The notes under the pieces: model-generated
The model's database searches: none
Seen by the model: only the letters and a program-made list of their open reading frames with translations
What the model was told of the DNA's origin: nothing
Part shown: positions 50,314-59,484 of the stretch, in pieces
Layout of the letters: the number at the start of each line of letters is the position of its first letter
Position numbering within the stretch: position 1 is the first letter of the stretch
NCBI RefSeq assembly: GCF_030285365.1
Contig: NZ_JASVDS010000001.1
Span: 496,001-560,000, forward strand
Direction: 5' to 3'
Origin: Roseateles subflavus
GTDB taxonomy: Bacteria; Pseudomonadota; Gammaproteobacteria; Burkholderiales; Burkholderiaceae_C
Length of the DNA: 64,000 bases
Program-made: the position numbers and the translations under genes

Positions 50314-51621
50314 ATGACCCAGCGCGTTCTCACCGGCATCACCACCACCGGCACCCTGCACCTTGGCAACTACGTGGGTGCGGTGCGCCCGGCCATCGCG
50401 GCCAGCCGCGAGCCCGGCGCCGAGAGCTTCTTCTTCATGGCCGACTACCACGCGCTGATCAAGTGCGACGAGCCGGACCGCATCGAGCGCTCGCGCCTGC
50501 AGATCGCCGCCACCTGGCTGGCCGCCGGCCTGGACACCCAGCGCGTGGTGTTCTACCGCCAGAGCGACGTCCCCGAGATCCCCGAGCTGACCTGGCTGCT
50601 GACCTGCGTCACCTCCAAGGGCCAGATGAACCGCGCCCATGCCTACAAGGCCTCCGTCGACGCCAACGTGGCGGCCGGCGAGGACCCGGACGCGGGCGTC
50701 ACCATGGGCCTGTACAGCTACCCCATCCTGATGGCCGCGGACATCCTCATGTTCAACGCGCATCGCGTGCCGGTCGGCAAGGACCAGGTCCAGCACATCG
50801 AGATGGCGCGTGACGTCGCGCAGCGCTTCAACCACCTCTTCGGCAAGGGGGAGGACTTCTTCGTGCTGCCCGAGGCGCAGGTCGACGCCGAGATGGAGCT
50901 GCTGCCCGGCCTGGACGGCCGCAAGATGAGCAAGAGCTACGACAACGTCGTGCCGCTCTTCGAGGGCGGTGCCAAGGGCCTGAAGGAGGCCATCGCGCGC
51001 ATCGTCACCGACTCCCGTCTGCCCGGCGAGCCCAAGGAGCCGGAAGGCACGACCCTGGTCCAGCTCTTCGATGCCTTTGCCACGCCCGAGCAGCGCGCCG
51101 CCTTCCGCGCCGAGCTGCGCGCCGGCCTGGGCTGGGGCGAGGCCAAGCAGCGCCTCTTCGCGCAGATCGATGCCGAGATCGGCCCGATGCGTGAGCGCTA
51201 CGAGCAGCTGATGGCCAATCCGGAGCGCATCGAGCTCATCCTGCAGGAAGGGGCCGCCAAGGCCCGCGCCATCGCGGCGCCGCTGCTGGCGCGCCTGCGC
51301 GAGGCCGTGGGCCTGCGTCGCTTCCAGGCGCTGGCGACTGCCGCCGCCCCCGTGGCCAAGGCGAAGTCGGCGCTGCCGGTCTTCAAGCAGTACCGCGAAG
51401 CGGACGGCCAGTTCTACTTCAAGCTCAACGCCGCCGACGGCCAGCTGCTGCTGCAGAGCCAGGGCTTTGCGCAAGGCAAGGAAGCCGGCCAGTGGGTGGC
51501 GCGGCTCAAGCGCGAGGGCGTGGCCGCCCTGGCCGAGGCGCCGGTGCAGCGGGCCGAAGGGCTGGCCGAGGCCGCGCTGCACGAGGCCCTCGCCGCCCTC
51601 ATGGCGGCCGAGAGCGCCTGA
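50314..51621 (+). CDS. trpS: tryptophanyl-tRNA synthetase with C-terminal extension
   Basis: TrpRS charges tRNA-Trp. The catalytic signatures are TGTLHLGNYVGAVRP (HIGH-type) and GRKMSKSYDN (KMSKS). At 435 residues it is about 100 longer than the compact bacterial form. The extra part (about 351-402, KQYREADGQFYFKLNAADGQ followed by LLQSQGFAQGKEAG) resembles a YegP/DUF1508 module appended to the enzyme, and a short helical tail follows. The start at 50314 gives the conserved MTQRVLTGITTTG terminus. A terminator follows. Confidence 0.95.
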   Translation: MTQRVLTGITTTGTLHLGNYVGAVRPAIAASREPGAESFFFMADYHALIKCDEPDRIERSRLQIAATWLAAGLDTQRVVFYRQSDVPEIPELTWLLTCVTSKGQMNRAHAYKASVDANVAAGEDPDAGVTMGLYSYPILMAADILMFNAHRVPVGKDQVQHIEMARDVAQRFNHLFGKGEDFFVLPEAQVDAEMELLPGLDGRKMSKSYDNVVPLFEGGAKGLKEAIARIVTDSRLPGEPKEPEGTTLVQLFDAFATPEQRAAFRAELRAGLGWGEAKQRLFAQIDAEIGPMRERYEQLMANPERIELILQEGAAKARAIAAPLLARLREAVGLRRFQALATAAAPVAKAKSALPVFKQYREADGQFYFKLNAADGQLLLQSQGFAQGKEAGQWVARLKREGVAALAEAPVQRAEGLAEAALHEALAALMAAESA

Positions 51622-51653
51622 CCGACAGCGCCTGAACGGCAGTGCGTCCCGCG

Positions 51654-51692
51654 GTCCGGGGGCGGCGGCGAGCACGCCCGGACGCGTCTTTT
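51654..51692 (+). terminator. probable terminator after trpS
   Basis: GTCCGGG (51654-51660) pairs with CCCGGAC (51677-51683) across a GC-rich loop and is followed by GCGTCTTTTTA. Confidence 0.65.
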
Positions 51693-51917
51693 TAGAGAGA
51701 CCTGTCCAGAGGGGCGGCCCAGGGAAGTGGTCCGATGCTGGCATCAGGCGTCGCCGCGTCTTTTGACGCACGATGTGTGCACAAAGACTGCAGGACGGCC
51801 CTGAGCTCAGCTATTTCCGCACAACAAGTGCGAACAAACCCGCTAGGCTGATCGCGGGCTGGTAGCTAGTCTTTGCTATCAAGCTCGACACATCGATCAA
51901 TAGCAGGAGACTCCCCC

Positions 51918-53606
51918 ATGAGCGCCATCGCCCCTGACACCCTGGCCCTCCAGTGCCTCTACCGCTGGGAGCGCGAAGCCGGCGCCCGGGTGGCGCTGAC
52001 CCAGCCCATGGGCGGCGGCGAGCTGAAGGATTTCACCTGGGCCGAGGTGGCCGACCAGGTCCGGCGCATGGCCGCGCATCTGAAGTCGCAGGGCTGGCCC
52101 GAGGGCTCCAAGGTCGCGATCCTGTCCAAGAACTGCGCCTGGTGGCTGATGAGCGACCTGGCCATCTGGATGGCCGGCTACGTCTCCGTCCCGCTGTATC
52201 CCACGCTGGCGGCTGAAACCGTGCAGCAGATCCTCACCCACAGCGAGGCCCGCGCCTGCTTCATCGGCAAGCTGGACGGCTGGGAAGGCATGAAGCCGGG
52301 CGTGCCGGCCGGCCTGCCCTGCATCAGCTATGCCCTCTCGCCCGACGACGCCCGCCAGAGCTACGAGGGCTGGGATGCCATCGTCGCCCGCACGGCGCCG
52401 CTGCAGGGCCAGGTCATGCGCAACGCGGGCGATCTCGCCACGCTGATCTACACCTCCGGCACCACCGGCCATCCCAAGGGTGTGATGCACAGCTTCGGCA
52501 ACTTCGCCTGGGCGCTCACCGCCGCGCTGGGCCGCTTCCCGATGTCCGCCTCGGACCGCCTGCTGTCCTACCTGCCGCTGGCCCACGTGGTGGAGCGCGT
52601 GCTGGTCGAGCACGGCTGGCTGCGCACCGGCATGCAGGTCTACTTTGCAGAGTCGCTGGACACCTTCAACGCCGACGTCTGCCGTGCGCGGCCGACGATC
52701 TTCTTCTCGGTGCCGCGCCTGTGGGTGAAGTTCCAGCAGGGCGTGCAGGCCAAGATGCCGCAGAAGAAGCTGGACCTGCTGCTGAGCCTGCCGATCATCG
52801 GCGGCCTGGTGCGCAAGAAGCTCAGGAAGGCGCTGGGCCTGGACCAGTGCCGCATCGCCGCGGGCGGTGCCGCACCCATGCCGGTGGCCCTGCTGAACTG
52901 GTTCCGCCACATCGGCCTGCCCGTCAACGAGGGCTACGGCATGACGGAGAACCTTGCGATCAGCAACATCACCAAGCCGGGCGTCGACATGACGGGCACC
53001 GTGGGCCCGGCCTATGACGGCGTGCAGCTGCGCATCGACCCGAGCAATGGCGAGCTGCTCATGCGCAGCCCGGCCGTGATGCTGGGCTACTACAAGGAGC
53101 CGGCCATGACGGCCGACGTGCTCGACGCCGACGGCTGGCTGCACACCGGCGACAAGGCCAGCATCGACGCCCAGGGCCTCGTGCGCATCACCGGCCGCGT
53201 GAAGGACCTGTTCAAGACCAGCAAGGGCAAGTACGTGGCCCCGGCGCCCATCGAGGACAAGCTCACCATGCATTCGGCCGTCGAGGCCTGCGCCGTGACG
53301 GGCGCCAACCTCGGCCAGCCGGTGGGCATCGTGATGCTCTCGCCGGACGCCGCGCAGCGCAGCGGCACCGACGCCGACCGCCAGCAGCTCATGGCCCAGC
53401 TGACGCAGCACCTGGACGACATCAATGCCCGCCTGGACCCCCACGAGCAGCTGGACTGCCTGATCCTCGTGAAGACGCCCTGGACGGTGGACAACGGCTT
53501 CATCACGCCGACCTTCAAGGTGCGCCGCAACCGCGTCGACGAGGTCTTCGGCCCGAAGCTGGAAGCCTGGGTGGAAGAGCGCCGCAAGATCATCTTCGGC
53601 GACTGA
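51918..53606 (+). CDS. AMP-dependent synthetase/long-chain acyl-CoA ligase
   Basis: The 562-residue adenylate-forming enzyme has the P-loop LIYTSGTTGHPKGVMHS, the YGMTE motif, GWLHTGDKASIDAQGLVRITGR and the C-terminal Lys region KTSKGKYVAPAPIEDKL. The sequence is of the long-chain fatty acyl-CoA synthetase (FadD15-like) type, activating fatty acids with ATP and CoA. CAGGAGA precedes the ATG. The 296-bp region upstream holds the trpS terminator and nothing else I can name. Confidence 0.92.
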   Translation: MSAIAPDTLALQCLYRWEREAGARVALTQPMGGGELKDFTWAEVADQVRRMAAHLKSQGWPEGSKVAILSKNCAWWLMSDLAIWMAGYVSVPLYPTLAAETVQQILTHSEARACFIGKLDGWEGMKPGVPAGLPCISYALSPDDARQSYEGWDAIVARTAPLQGQVMRNAGDLATLIYTSGTTGHPKGVMHSFGNFAWALTAALGRFPMSASDRLLSYLPLAHVVERVLVEHGWLRTGMQVYFAESLDTFNADVCRARPTIFFSVPRLWVKFQQGVQAKMPQKKLDLLLSLPIIGGLVRKKLRKALGLDQCRIAAGGAAPMPVALLNWFRHIGLPVNEGYGMTENLAISNITKPGVDMTGTVGPAYDGVQLRIDPSNGELLMRSPAVMLGYYKEPAMTADVLDADGWLHTGDKASIDAQGLVRITGRVKDLFKTSKGKYVAPAPIEDKLTMHSAVEACAVTGANLGQPVGIVMLSPDAAQRSGTDADRQQLMAQLTQHLDDINARLDPHEQLDCLILVKTPWTVDNGFITPTFKVRRNRVDEVFGPKLEAWVEERRKIIFGD

Positions 53607-53675
53607 TCACCGACCGCGGGGCGGCCCAACTGCCGTCTCCCCTGCCGTCTTCCAGGCGGACGCCCAGTCTGACGC

Positions 53676-54812
53676 TCAGGCCGTCCTCGCCCCCAGCGGC
53701 GCGGCCGGCCGGAACTGGCTCGGCCAGCGCCGCTGCCGCCAGCGCATCACCGGACGCTCGACGGCGTGATAGAGCGCCGCCCCGAGCGCCACGCTCGCCA
53801 GCGCGGTGAGTCCGAAGGCGGCCCAGTCCGGCCAGCCCTGCAGCAGCGGCTGCATCACATGGGCCAGCGGCTTGTGGGTCAGGTAGATGGCATAGGACCA
53901 CAGCGCCAGCGAGCGCGCCCCGGGCAGTGAACGGCGGGACAGCGCATGTCCCGGCGCCAGGCAGGCGACGAGCAGCAGCGCGTAGGCCCAGGCCATGGCG
54001 CTGTAGCCGAAGCCCGTCATGAAGTAGCCCCAGCCGACGTCCGGGATGCGGTAGGTCTGGACCGCCACGGTCCACATGAGGCCCACGGCGGCCAGGCCCA
54101 GCACCAGCAGCCGCCGGCCCTGCCGCATCAGCCGCGCCCACTGCTGCGGATGACCGTGCTGCAGCAGCGCCACGGCCAGGCCCGGCAGGAACTCGTCGGC
54201 ACGGCCGAGGGTGGCGTAGTAGATGTGCTGGTAGTAGCCGATGATCTCCTCCTCCGAGCGCCCGTACAGCGTCCACAGGTGGCTGCGCCAGGCGATGGCC
54301 GCCAGCGTGAGCCCGGCGATGCCCAGCCAGGCCTGTCGCCGGCTCAGGCGCAGCGCGCGGGCGGCCAGCAGGACCAGGGGCAGCAGCAGGTAGAACTGCT
54401 CCTCCACGCACAGCGACCACGCATGCGAGAAGGCCGTGCCGGGCGTGAGCTCGATGTTCTGCGTGAAGGTCAGGAAGCGCCACAGCGGCGGGGGCTCCCG
54501 GCCGCCGAGCACGCCGGGCAGCAGGAAGTAGGCGGCCAGCACGAGCCAGAACAGGGGCCAGGTGCGCGCCGCGCGGCGGGCGTAGAAGCTGCGCAGCGAC
54601 AGCGTCTCGCCCCGCGCAAGCCCGGCCATCAGCTGCTCGCCGATCAGGTAGCCGCTCAGCACGAAGAAGAGGTCCACGCCAGACCAGCCGACGTTGGAGA
54701 GCCAGCCCAGGTCCGGCGTGGCGCTCACGAAGACGCGGTAGTGATAGCTGAAGACCAGGATGATGGCCAGGGCACGCAGGGTGTCGAGGCCGGGGGCGCG
54801 GGAGGGGCTCAT
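53676..54812 (-). CDS. acyltransferase 3 family (OafA/YrhL-like) membrane protein
   Basis: The 378-residue integral membrane protein has about ten hydrophobic segments. The N-terminal signature LDTLRALAIILVFSYHYRVF contains the catalytic His and conserved Arg, followed by GVDLFFVLSGYLIGEQL and ARRAARTWPLFW. Such enzymes acetylate or acylate surface sugars, lipids or peptidoglycan. No polysaccharide cluster is adjacent, so the acceptor is unknown. Confidence 0.92.
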   Translation of the reverse strand: MSPSRAPGLDTLRALAIILVFSYHYRVFVSATPDLGWLSNVGWSGVDLFFVLSGYLIGEQLMAGLARGETLSLRSFYARRAARTWPLFWLVLAAYFLLPGVLGGREPPPLWRFLTFTQNIELTPGTAFSHAWSLCVEEQFYLLLPLVLLAARALRLSRRQAWLGIAGLTLAAIAWRSHLWTLYGRSEEEIIGYYQHIYYATLGRADEFLPGLAVALLQHGHPQQWARLMRQGRRLLVLGLAAVGLMWTVAVQTYRIPDVGWGYFMTGFGYSAMAWAYALLLVACLAPGHALSRRSLPGARSLALWSYAIYLTHKPLAHVMQPLLQGWPDWAAFGLTALASVALGAALYHAVERPVMRWRQRRWPSQFRPAAPLGARTA

Positions 54813-54882
54813 GGCAGAGGGGCGGAAGGTCGAGGCTGCGGATTGTGGCGAGCCGTCCGCGCCGGGCCGCGCCCTCGGCGCG

Positions 54883-55383
54883 TTACGCTCGTTTCAGCCC
54901 CGGCCGGGGGGCGCCGGGGTAGCGCTGGTAGGCCAGGAAGACCTCGTCCAGCACCCATCCTTCCGACTCGTACAGCGCCTGCGCGCGGTGGTTGCTGCGC
55001 GCCGTGGTGAGGTCCAGCCGGGCGACACCCCGTTCCAGCGCCAGGCTCTCGGCGGCGCGCAGCAGGGCCCGCCCGACGCCCAGGCGGCGCGCGTCATCCG
55101 TCACGAACAGGTCGTAGAGCGTGAAGATGGGCTCGGCTTCCACCGAGCAGAAGCTGGGGTAGAGCTGGCAGAAGCCGAGGCTTCTTGCGGCACCCTCGGC
55201 AGTGTCGGTGCCGGCGTCGGCCAGCAGCACGACGGACTCCCCCCGCTGCAGCCGCTGCTGTAGAAAGCCGCGGGCCAGCGCCAGGTCGTCCGGCTGCTCG
55301 TAGAACTGCCGGTAGGCATTGAAGAGCGGCGCCAGGGTGTCGAGGTCGTCCAGGCCGGCGAGGCGGATGCGGCAGGCGCTCAC
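54883..55383 (-). CDS. GNAT-family N-acetyltransferase
   Basis: The 166-residue protein has IRLAGLDDLDTLAPLFNAYRQFYEQPDDLALARGFLQ, DLFVTDDARRLGVGRALLRAAESLA as the acetyl-CoA loop, and NHRAQALYESEGWVLDEVFLAY. It starts with GTG, overlapping the stop of the upstream VOC gene (GTGA). The substrate is unknown. Confidence 0.92.
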   Translation of the reverse strand: MSACRIRLAGLDDLDTLAPLFNAYRQFYEQPDDLALARGFLQQRLQRGESVVLLADAGTDTAEGAARSLGFCQLYPSFCSVEAEPIFTLYDLFVTDDARRLGVGRALLRAAESLALERGVARLDLTTARSNHRAQALYESEGWVLDEVFLAYQRYPGAPRPGLKRA

Positions 55384-55775
55384 GCGCCCTGCTCCGGGGC
55401 GTGGCAGACGGCCTCGATGTTGTGGCCGTCCGGGTCGCGCACGAAGGCGCCGTAGTAGTCCGGGTGGTAGTGGGGGCGCAGGCCGGGGGCGCCGTTGTCC
55501 GTGCCGCCGGCGGCCAGGGCGGCGCGATGGAAGGCGTCGACCTCCGCCCGCGTGTTCACGCGAAACGCGATGTGCAGGGGCGGCTGATTGGGCGTGCCGC
55601 GGCTGATCCAGAAGTCCGGCTTGGGCGGTTCGCCGAAACCGGCGACGTCCGTGTGGCCGGTGACGGCGGCCGGGAACTCCAGCAGCAGCTGGTAGGCGAT
55701 CGGCGCGAGCGCCTGGCGGTAGAAGGCCTTGCTGCGTTCGAAGTCGCTGACGACGATGCCGGTGTGGTCGATCAT
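55380..55775 (-). CDS. VOC-family protein
   Basis: The 131-residue protein has MIDHTGIVVSDFERSKAFYRQAL with the first metal-ligand His and FVRDPDGHNIEAVCH with the final Glu. It is a single glyoxalase-like unit, probably dimeric. It is coupled to the downstream GNAT gene. The substrate is unknown. Confidence 0.93.
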   Translation of the reverse strand: MIDHTGIVVSDFERSKAFYRQALAPIAYQLLLEFPAAVTGHTDVAGFGEPPKPDFWISRGTPNQPPLHIAFRVNTRAEVDAFHRAALAAGGTDNGAPGLRPHYHPDYYGAFVRDPDGHNIEAVCHAPEQGA

Positions 55776-55818
55776 GGAATGCTCCCTGGTGAATGGATGG
55801 AACGGCGGTGGGGCGGGC

Positions 55819-56385
55819 TCACAGGGCCCGCTGCATGAAGCGCCACTGCGACTGCAGCGGCCCGGGCACCTCGGTGCCGGCATAGGCGGGGGCGTCCTCG
55901 AAGCCGTGGCGGCGGTACAGCGCCTGGGCCTCGTGCATGAAGGGGGCGGAGTCCAGGCACAGCGCGCGGTAGCCGAAGGCGCGGGCGTCGTCGATGAGCT
56001 GTGCCAGCAGCCGTGCACCCAGGCCCTGGCCGCGCCCGTCGGGCCGCAGATAGAGGCGTTTGATCTCGGCGCGCTGGGCATCGAGCCGGCGCAGGCCGCC
56101 CATGCCGACGATGGTGGCGGGCTGGCCGCCGGCGCCCGGGCGCTCCAGCAGGTAGAAGCAGCCGGCCGGGGGGACGTCGGCACAGACCTTGTCCAGCATC
56201 GCGGCGGCGTAGGCGGACACGGGCTGCTGGGTCAGGGCGGCCGGCAGGGCGCCGAACTGCCGGGCCATCTCCGCAAAGACCCAGGTGAGGTACTCGGTGT
56301 TGAGCGCCAGCAGCGCCGGGCCGTGCAGGTCCATCCGGGCGCGGACGAGCCGGGGCGGTGGTGCGGTGGCGGGGGTGTCGTGCAT
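55819..56385 (-). CDS. GNAT-family N-acetyltransferase
   Basis: The 188-residue protein has EIKRLYLRPDGRGQGLGARLLAQLIDDARAFGY as the acetyl-CoA region and MHEAQALYRRHGFEDAPAY as motif B. The start at 56385 is preferred by family length; an open extension of 45 residues upstream is Arg/Pro-rich and unlikely. It is the third gene of a minus-strand run with the VOC and GNAT genes. Confidence 0.92.
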   Translation of the reverse strand: MHDTPATAPPPRLVRARMDLHGPALLALNTEYLTWVFAEMARQFGALPAALTQQPVSAYAAAMLDKVCADVPPAGCFYLLERPGAGGQPATIVGMGGLRRLDAQRAEIKRLYLRPDGRGQGLGARLLAQLIDDARAFGYRALCLDSAPFMHEAQALYRRHGFEDAPAYAGTEVPGPLQSQWRFMQRAL

Positions 56386-56494
56386 GGCCGCGCAGGCTAA
56401 GGCATGCGGGTGTCGTGTGGGAAGCGCCGCGCGAGGGGATGGCCGTCCAGCGCACAGTCCGCCGCGCGGGCGGCGCGGATGCAAGGACGCGGGC

Positions 56495-56899
56495 TCAGGG
56501 CACCGGTTCGGCGTCGGCACCTGTCTGCGCGCGGGTGGCCAGGCGCCATCCCAGCCAGCAGCTCACGGGCCAGCTCAGCAGCCAGGACAGCTGGTACCAG
56601 TGCGGCCAGCCGCGGCTCCAGTTGGGGATGGTGGCCGCAATGCCCATCAGCTCACCCAGCACCAGGAACCACAGCACGTGGCGCCAGGCGTTCGAGCGCG
56701 CGTGGCGTGCGCAGAGCCACGCGCACAGGATGGAGATGAGGATGAACAGGCCGGTGCTGGCCAGCAGCGGCGGCGTGCTGGGAATGCGGCCGGCGACGAA
56801 GTCGCCCGGAAAGAGGGCCGACAGCAGGGGGTCCGTCAGCAGGACCAGCACCACCGACAGCACATAGCAGCCGATGACAAGCGCCAGGGATCTCAGCAT
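56495..56899 (-). CDS. hypothetical membrane protein, 134 aa
   Basis: About four membrane segments are seen (5-24, 40-60, 73-90 and 105-122). The loop after the second segment has CARHARSNAW. A GGAG six bases before the ATG supports the start. The family is not recognised. Confidence 0.65.
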   Translation of the reverse strand: MLRSLALVIGCYVLSVVLVLLTDPLLSALFPGDFVAGRIPSTPPLLASTGLFILISILCAWLCARHARSNAWRHVLWFLVLGELMGIAATIPNWSRGWPHWYQLSWLLSWPVSCWLGWRLATRAQTGADAEPVP

Positions 56900-57063
56900 G
56901 GGGGTCTCCGGTGGTCCGCCTGGCGCACGGGCCGGGCGGTGGCCCCGACGATAGCAAGCGCCGTCGGCATTTCAAGCTCGGGGCTAACCCCGGCACGGGT
57001 GGGCATTGTTGGTATTAGACTGGTATTAAATTGGCAACCTGCCGCCACGAGGGGAGACACCGC

Positions 57064-58578
57064 ATGCAACGACGCCAGGCTCTGACATGGACGAGCGCTT
57101 CGATGGCCGCCTGGCTGCTGCCGGGATGCGGCGGCGGCGGTGGCGCCTCGGTGCCGACCCCCACGCCCCCTCCGACCCCCACGCCCAGCCCCTTCCCCGC
57201 CGACTGGGAGCCCCTGGCGCGCCAGGTGCAGGGCCCGCTGCTGCTGCCGGGCCAGGCGGCCTTCGACACGGCGCGTCGCGTGGCCAACGCCCGCTTTGAC
57301 GACCGCCTGCCCCAGGCGGTGCTGCGCTGCGCGAGCGCGGCGGATGTCCAGGCCGGGCTGGCGCATGCGCTCGCCCGACGCCTGCCCCTGAGCCTGCGCA
57401 GCGGGGGGCACAGCTACATCGGCAGCTCGACAGGGAGCGGCCTCGTGATCGACGTCGGTCCCCTGAACAGCGTGCAGCTGCAGGGGGAGGTGGCAGTGGT
57501 GGGCGCCGGCGCGACGCTGGCGGACGTCTACGGCACGCTGCTCCCGCTGGGCCGCAGCGTCGCGTCGGGCAGCTGCCTGAGCGTGGGCATTGCCGGGATC
57601 GCGATGGGGGGCGGCTTCGGTGTCGTCGACCGCTCCGAGGGGCTGACCTGCGACCAGCTGCTCGGGGCCCAGCTCGTCACGCCCGACGGCCGCCTGGTGG
57701 ATTGCGACGCCCAGCAGCAGGCCGATCTCTTCTGGGCGCTGCGGGGCGGCGGTGGCGGCCATCTTGGCGTGCTCACGCAACTGCGCCTGCGCACGCATGC
57801 CGTGGGGCCGATGCAGCAGTTCGAGGCCGACTTCCCGCTGGACGCGCTGCCCGCGGCGTTCGCCGCCTGGCAGGACTGGCAGGGCCAGGGGCTGCCGGAT
57901 GCGATCTGGTCGCAGTTCGTGCTGCCGGCAGGCAGCCCGCAGTTCCGCATCTGGGGCGTGGCCGCGGGCGAGAGCGCCGCGCTCCAGCCCGTCTGGACGG
58001 CCCTGCTGCAGCGCATCGGCCGCGCCCCGTCGTTCGAGCGCTGGCAGGCCAGCAGCTACGGCTCGGTGATGATGGGCGCCTGCCAGGGCTACAGCCTGCC
58101 GCAATGCCATCTGCCCAGCCAGCGCGAGGGCGGCCTGCTGAGGCGGGTCTCGATGACGGCCGCCTCCGACTTCTTTGACCGGCCGCTGGACGCCGCGGGC
58201 ATTGCCGCGCTGGCCGCCGGGGTCGCGGCGCGCCAGGGCACGGGCGTGGTCGTGCTGAACCTCATGGGCGGCGCCATCGCCCGCGTGGCGCCGGACGCCA
58301 CGGCCTTTGCTCACCGCCGGGCGCTCTTCAGCGCGCAGTACCTGTGCGAGTACGTCAGCGGCACTGCCGAGAGCACGCTGGCGGGGGCCGAGCAATGGGC
58401 GCAGGGCATGCGTGAGCGTCTGCAGCCCTGGAGCAGTGGCGGCGCCTACGTGAACTACCCCAACGCGCTGCAGGGCCGCGCGGCGGAGGCCTTCTTCGGC
58501 GCGAACCTGGCGCGGCTGCGGGCGATCAAGGCGGCCGTGGATCCTCAGGGCGTCCTGGCGCCGCTGGAGAGGGCCTGA
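57064..58578 (+). CDS. FAD-linked oxidase, berberine-bridge type, lipoprotein
   Basis: The 504-residue protein has an N-terminus QRRQALTWTSASMAAWLLPGC, combining a possible twin-arginine signal with a lipobox Cys at residue 22, then a Gly-run and a Thr-Pro-rich linker (about 30-46). The FAD_binding_4 domain has LRSGGHSYIGSS with the 8-alpha-linked His and SGSCLSVGIAGIAMGGGFG with the 6-S-linked Cys, so bicovalent FAD is expected. A BBE motif with YVNYPNAL is near the C-terminus. It would oxidise an alcohol, sugar or other substrate at the outer surface or in the periplasm. The gene is monocistronic. Confidence 0.88.
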   Translation: MQRRQALTWTSASMAAWLLPGCGGGGGASVPTPTPPPTPTPSPFPADWEPLARQVQGPLLLPGQAAFDTARRVANARFDDRLPQAVLRCASAADVQAGLAHALARRLPLSLRSGGHSYIGSSTGSGLVIDVGPLNSVQLQGEVAVVGAGATLADVYGTLLPLGRSVASGSCLSVGIAGIAMGGGFGVVDRSEGLTCDQLLGAQLVTPDGRLVDCDAQQQADLFWALRGGGGGHLGVLTQLRLRTHAVGPMQQFEADFPLDALPAAFAAWQDWQGQGLPDAIWSQFVLPAGSPQFRIWGVAAGESAALQPVWTALLQRIGRAPSFERWQASSYGSVMMGACQGYSLPQCHLPSQREGGLLRRVSMTAASDFFDRPLDAAGIAALAAGVAARQGTGVVVLNLMGGAIARVAPDATAFAHRRALFSAQYLCEYVSGTAESTLAGAEQWAQGMRERLQPWSSGGAYVNYPNALQGRAAEAFFGANLARLRAIKAAVDPQGVLAPLERA

Positions 58579-58590
58579 GGGCGGGCGCGC

Positions 58591-58881
58591 TCAGCGCGAG
58601 GCCAGCCGCGCCTTGCGCTCCGCGGTGAAGTCCCACCAGGGCCGCGGCTCGTGCCCGTCCATGAAGCGGGTGACGGAGAGGAAGACGTCGATGACGCAGG
58701 GATCGTGGCGCTGGCCGGTGCGCAGGCACAGGGCCTCGTAGAGCTGGTAGGGGTCGCGACCCTTCAGCTGGGCCGGCTCCTGGATGCCCAGCAGCCGCAG
58801 GTCGCCCGCCATGGCCGGCCCGATATTGGGCAGGTCGGTGAGGCGGCGCAGGCGCTGGCGATCGACTTTGGCGGGATGCAT
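58591..58881 (-). CDS. helix-hairpin-helix protein, Cdd1-like
   Basis: The 96-residue protein has a helix-hairpin-helix segment, LTDLPNIGPAMAGDLRLLGI, at the N-terminus and the family end PWWDFTAERKA. It resembles the small Cdd1/pathogenicity-locus proteins of unknown role, probably binding DNA or acting as a helper. The start at 58881 fits the family; the stop is 12 bp from the convergent oxidase gene. Confidence 0.85.
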   Translation of the reverse strand: MHPAKVDRQRLRRLTDLPNIGPAMAGDLRLLGIQEPAQLKGRDPYQLYEALCLRTGQRHDPCVIDVFLSVTRFMDGHEPRPWWDFTAERKARLASR

Positions 58882-58889
58882 GGGGGTCG

Positions 58890-59471
58890 TCAGACGAGGG
58901 TGTCCGGATCGCCCCACAGCGCCTTCTGGTAGGCCTTGATGCGGGGGGCGAGCAGCTCGGCGCGGGCCAGGCTGTCCGCCGGCCAGTACCGCTGGCGGTC
59001 ATAGTACTCGGGCACGGCCACCGCGCCGGGCGGCAAGGAGAACCAGGGCTGCTTGCTGCTGCAGAAGATGTGGATGTCGGGCGGCAGCAGATCGGGGTCG
59101 TCCAGGGTGCCCACGCGCAGGAACTTCACCAGCGGGCCGGACCCGGCGTAATGGCTCCAGACGGCCACGCGGCACTGCGGGCAGCGGGCGATCTGCTGGC
59201 CCGCACCGCTTTCCGAGGGCGTGGCCACCAGCTCCGGCGCCAGGCCCAGGCACTCGACCCGCTCGGCCTCGATCAGCGCGTTGAGCGCGAAGGCGCTGCC
59301 GCTTTCGCGCTGGCACCAGCGGCAGTGGCAGCAGTGCACGAACAGCGGGGCGCCGAGCACGCGGTAGCGCACGGCGCGGCAGTCGCAGCCGCCCTCGACG
59401 GGATAGGCAGGGGGGGAATTCACGGCGTTTGCTCCTGGGGCCATCGCGGTCCTGCTGCTGATATCGGCCAT
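58890..59471 (-). CDS. GFA-family protein
   Basis: The 193-residue protein has the zinc Cys sets GGCDCRAVRYR, VHCCHCRWCQRESGSAF and ARCPQCRVAVWSHY, followed by KFLRVGTLDD. It is a second GFA member in the window, distinct from that at 41.5 kb. It lies 8 bp from the helix-hairpin-helix gene, same strand. The activity is unknown; ATG 59447 is an alternative start. Confidence 0.92.
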   Translation of the reverse strand: MADISSRTAMAPGANAVNSPPAYPVEGGCDCRAVRYRVLGAPLFVHCCHCRWCQRESGSAFALNALIEAERVECLGLAPELVATPSESGAGQQIARCPQCRVAVWSHYAGSGPLVKFLRVGTLDDPDLLPPDIHIFCSSKQPWFSLPPGAVAVPEYYDRQRYWPADSLARAELLAPRIKAYQKALWGDPDTLV

Positions 59472-59484
59472 GTGGGTGCGGGTT

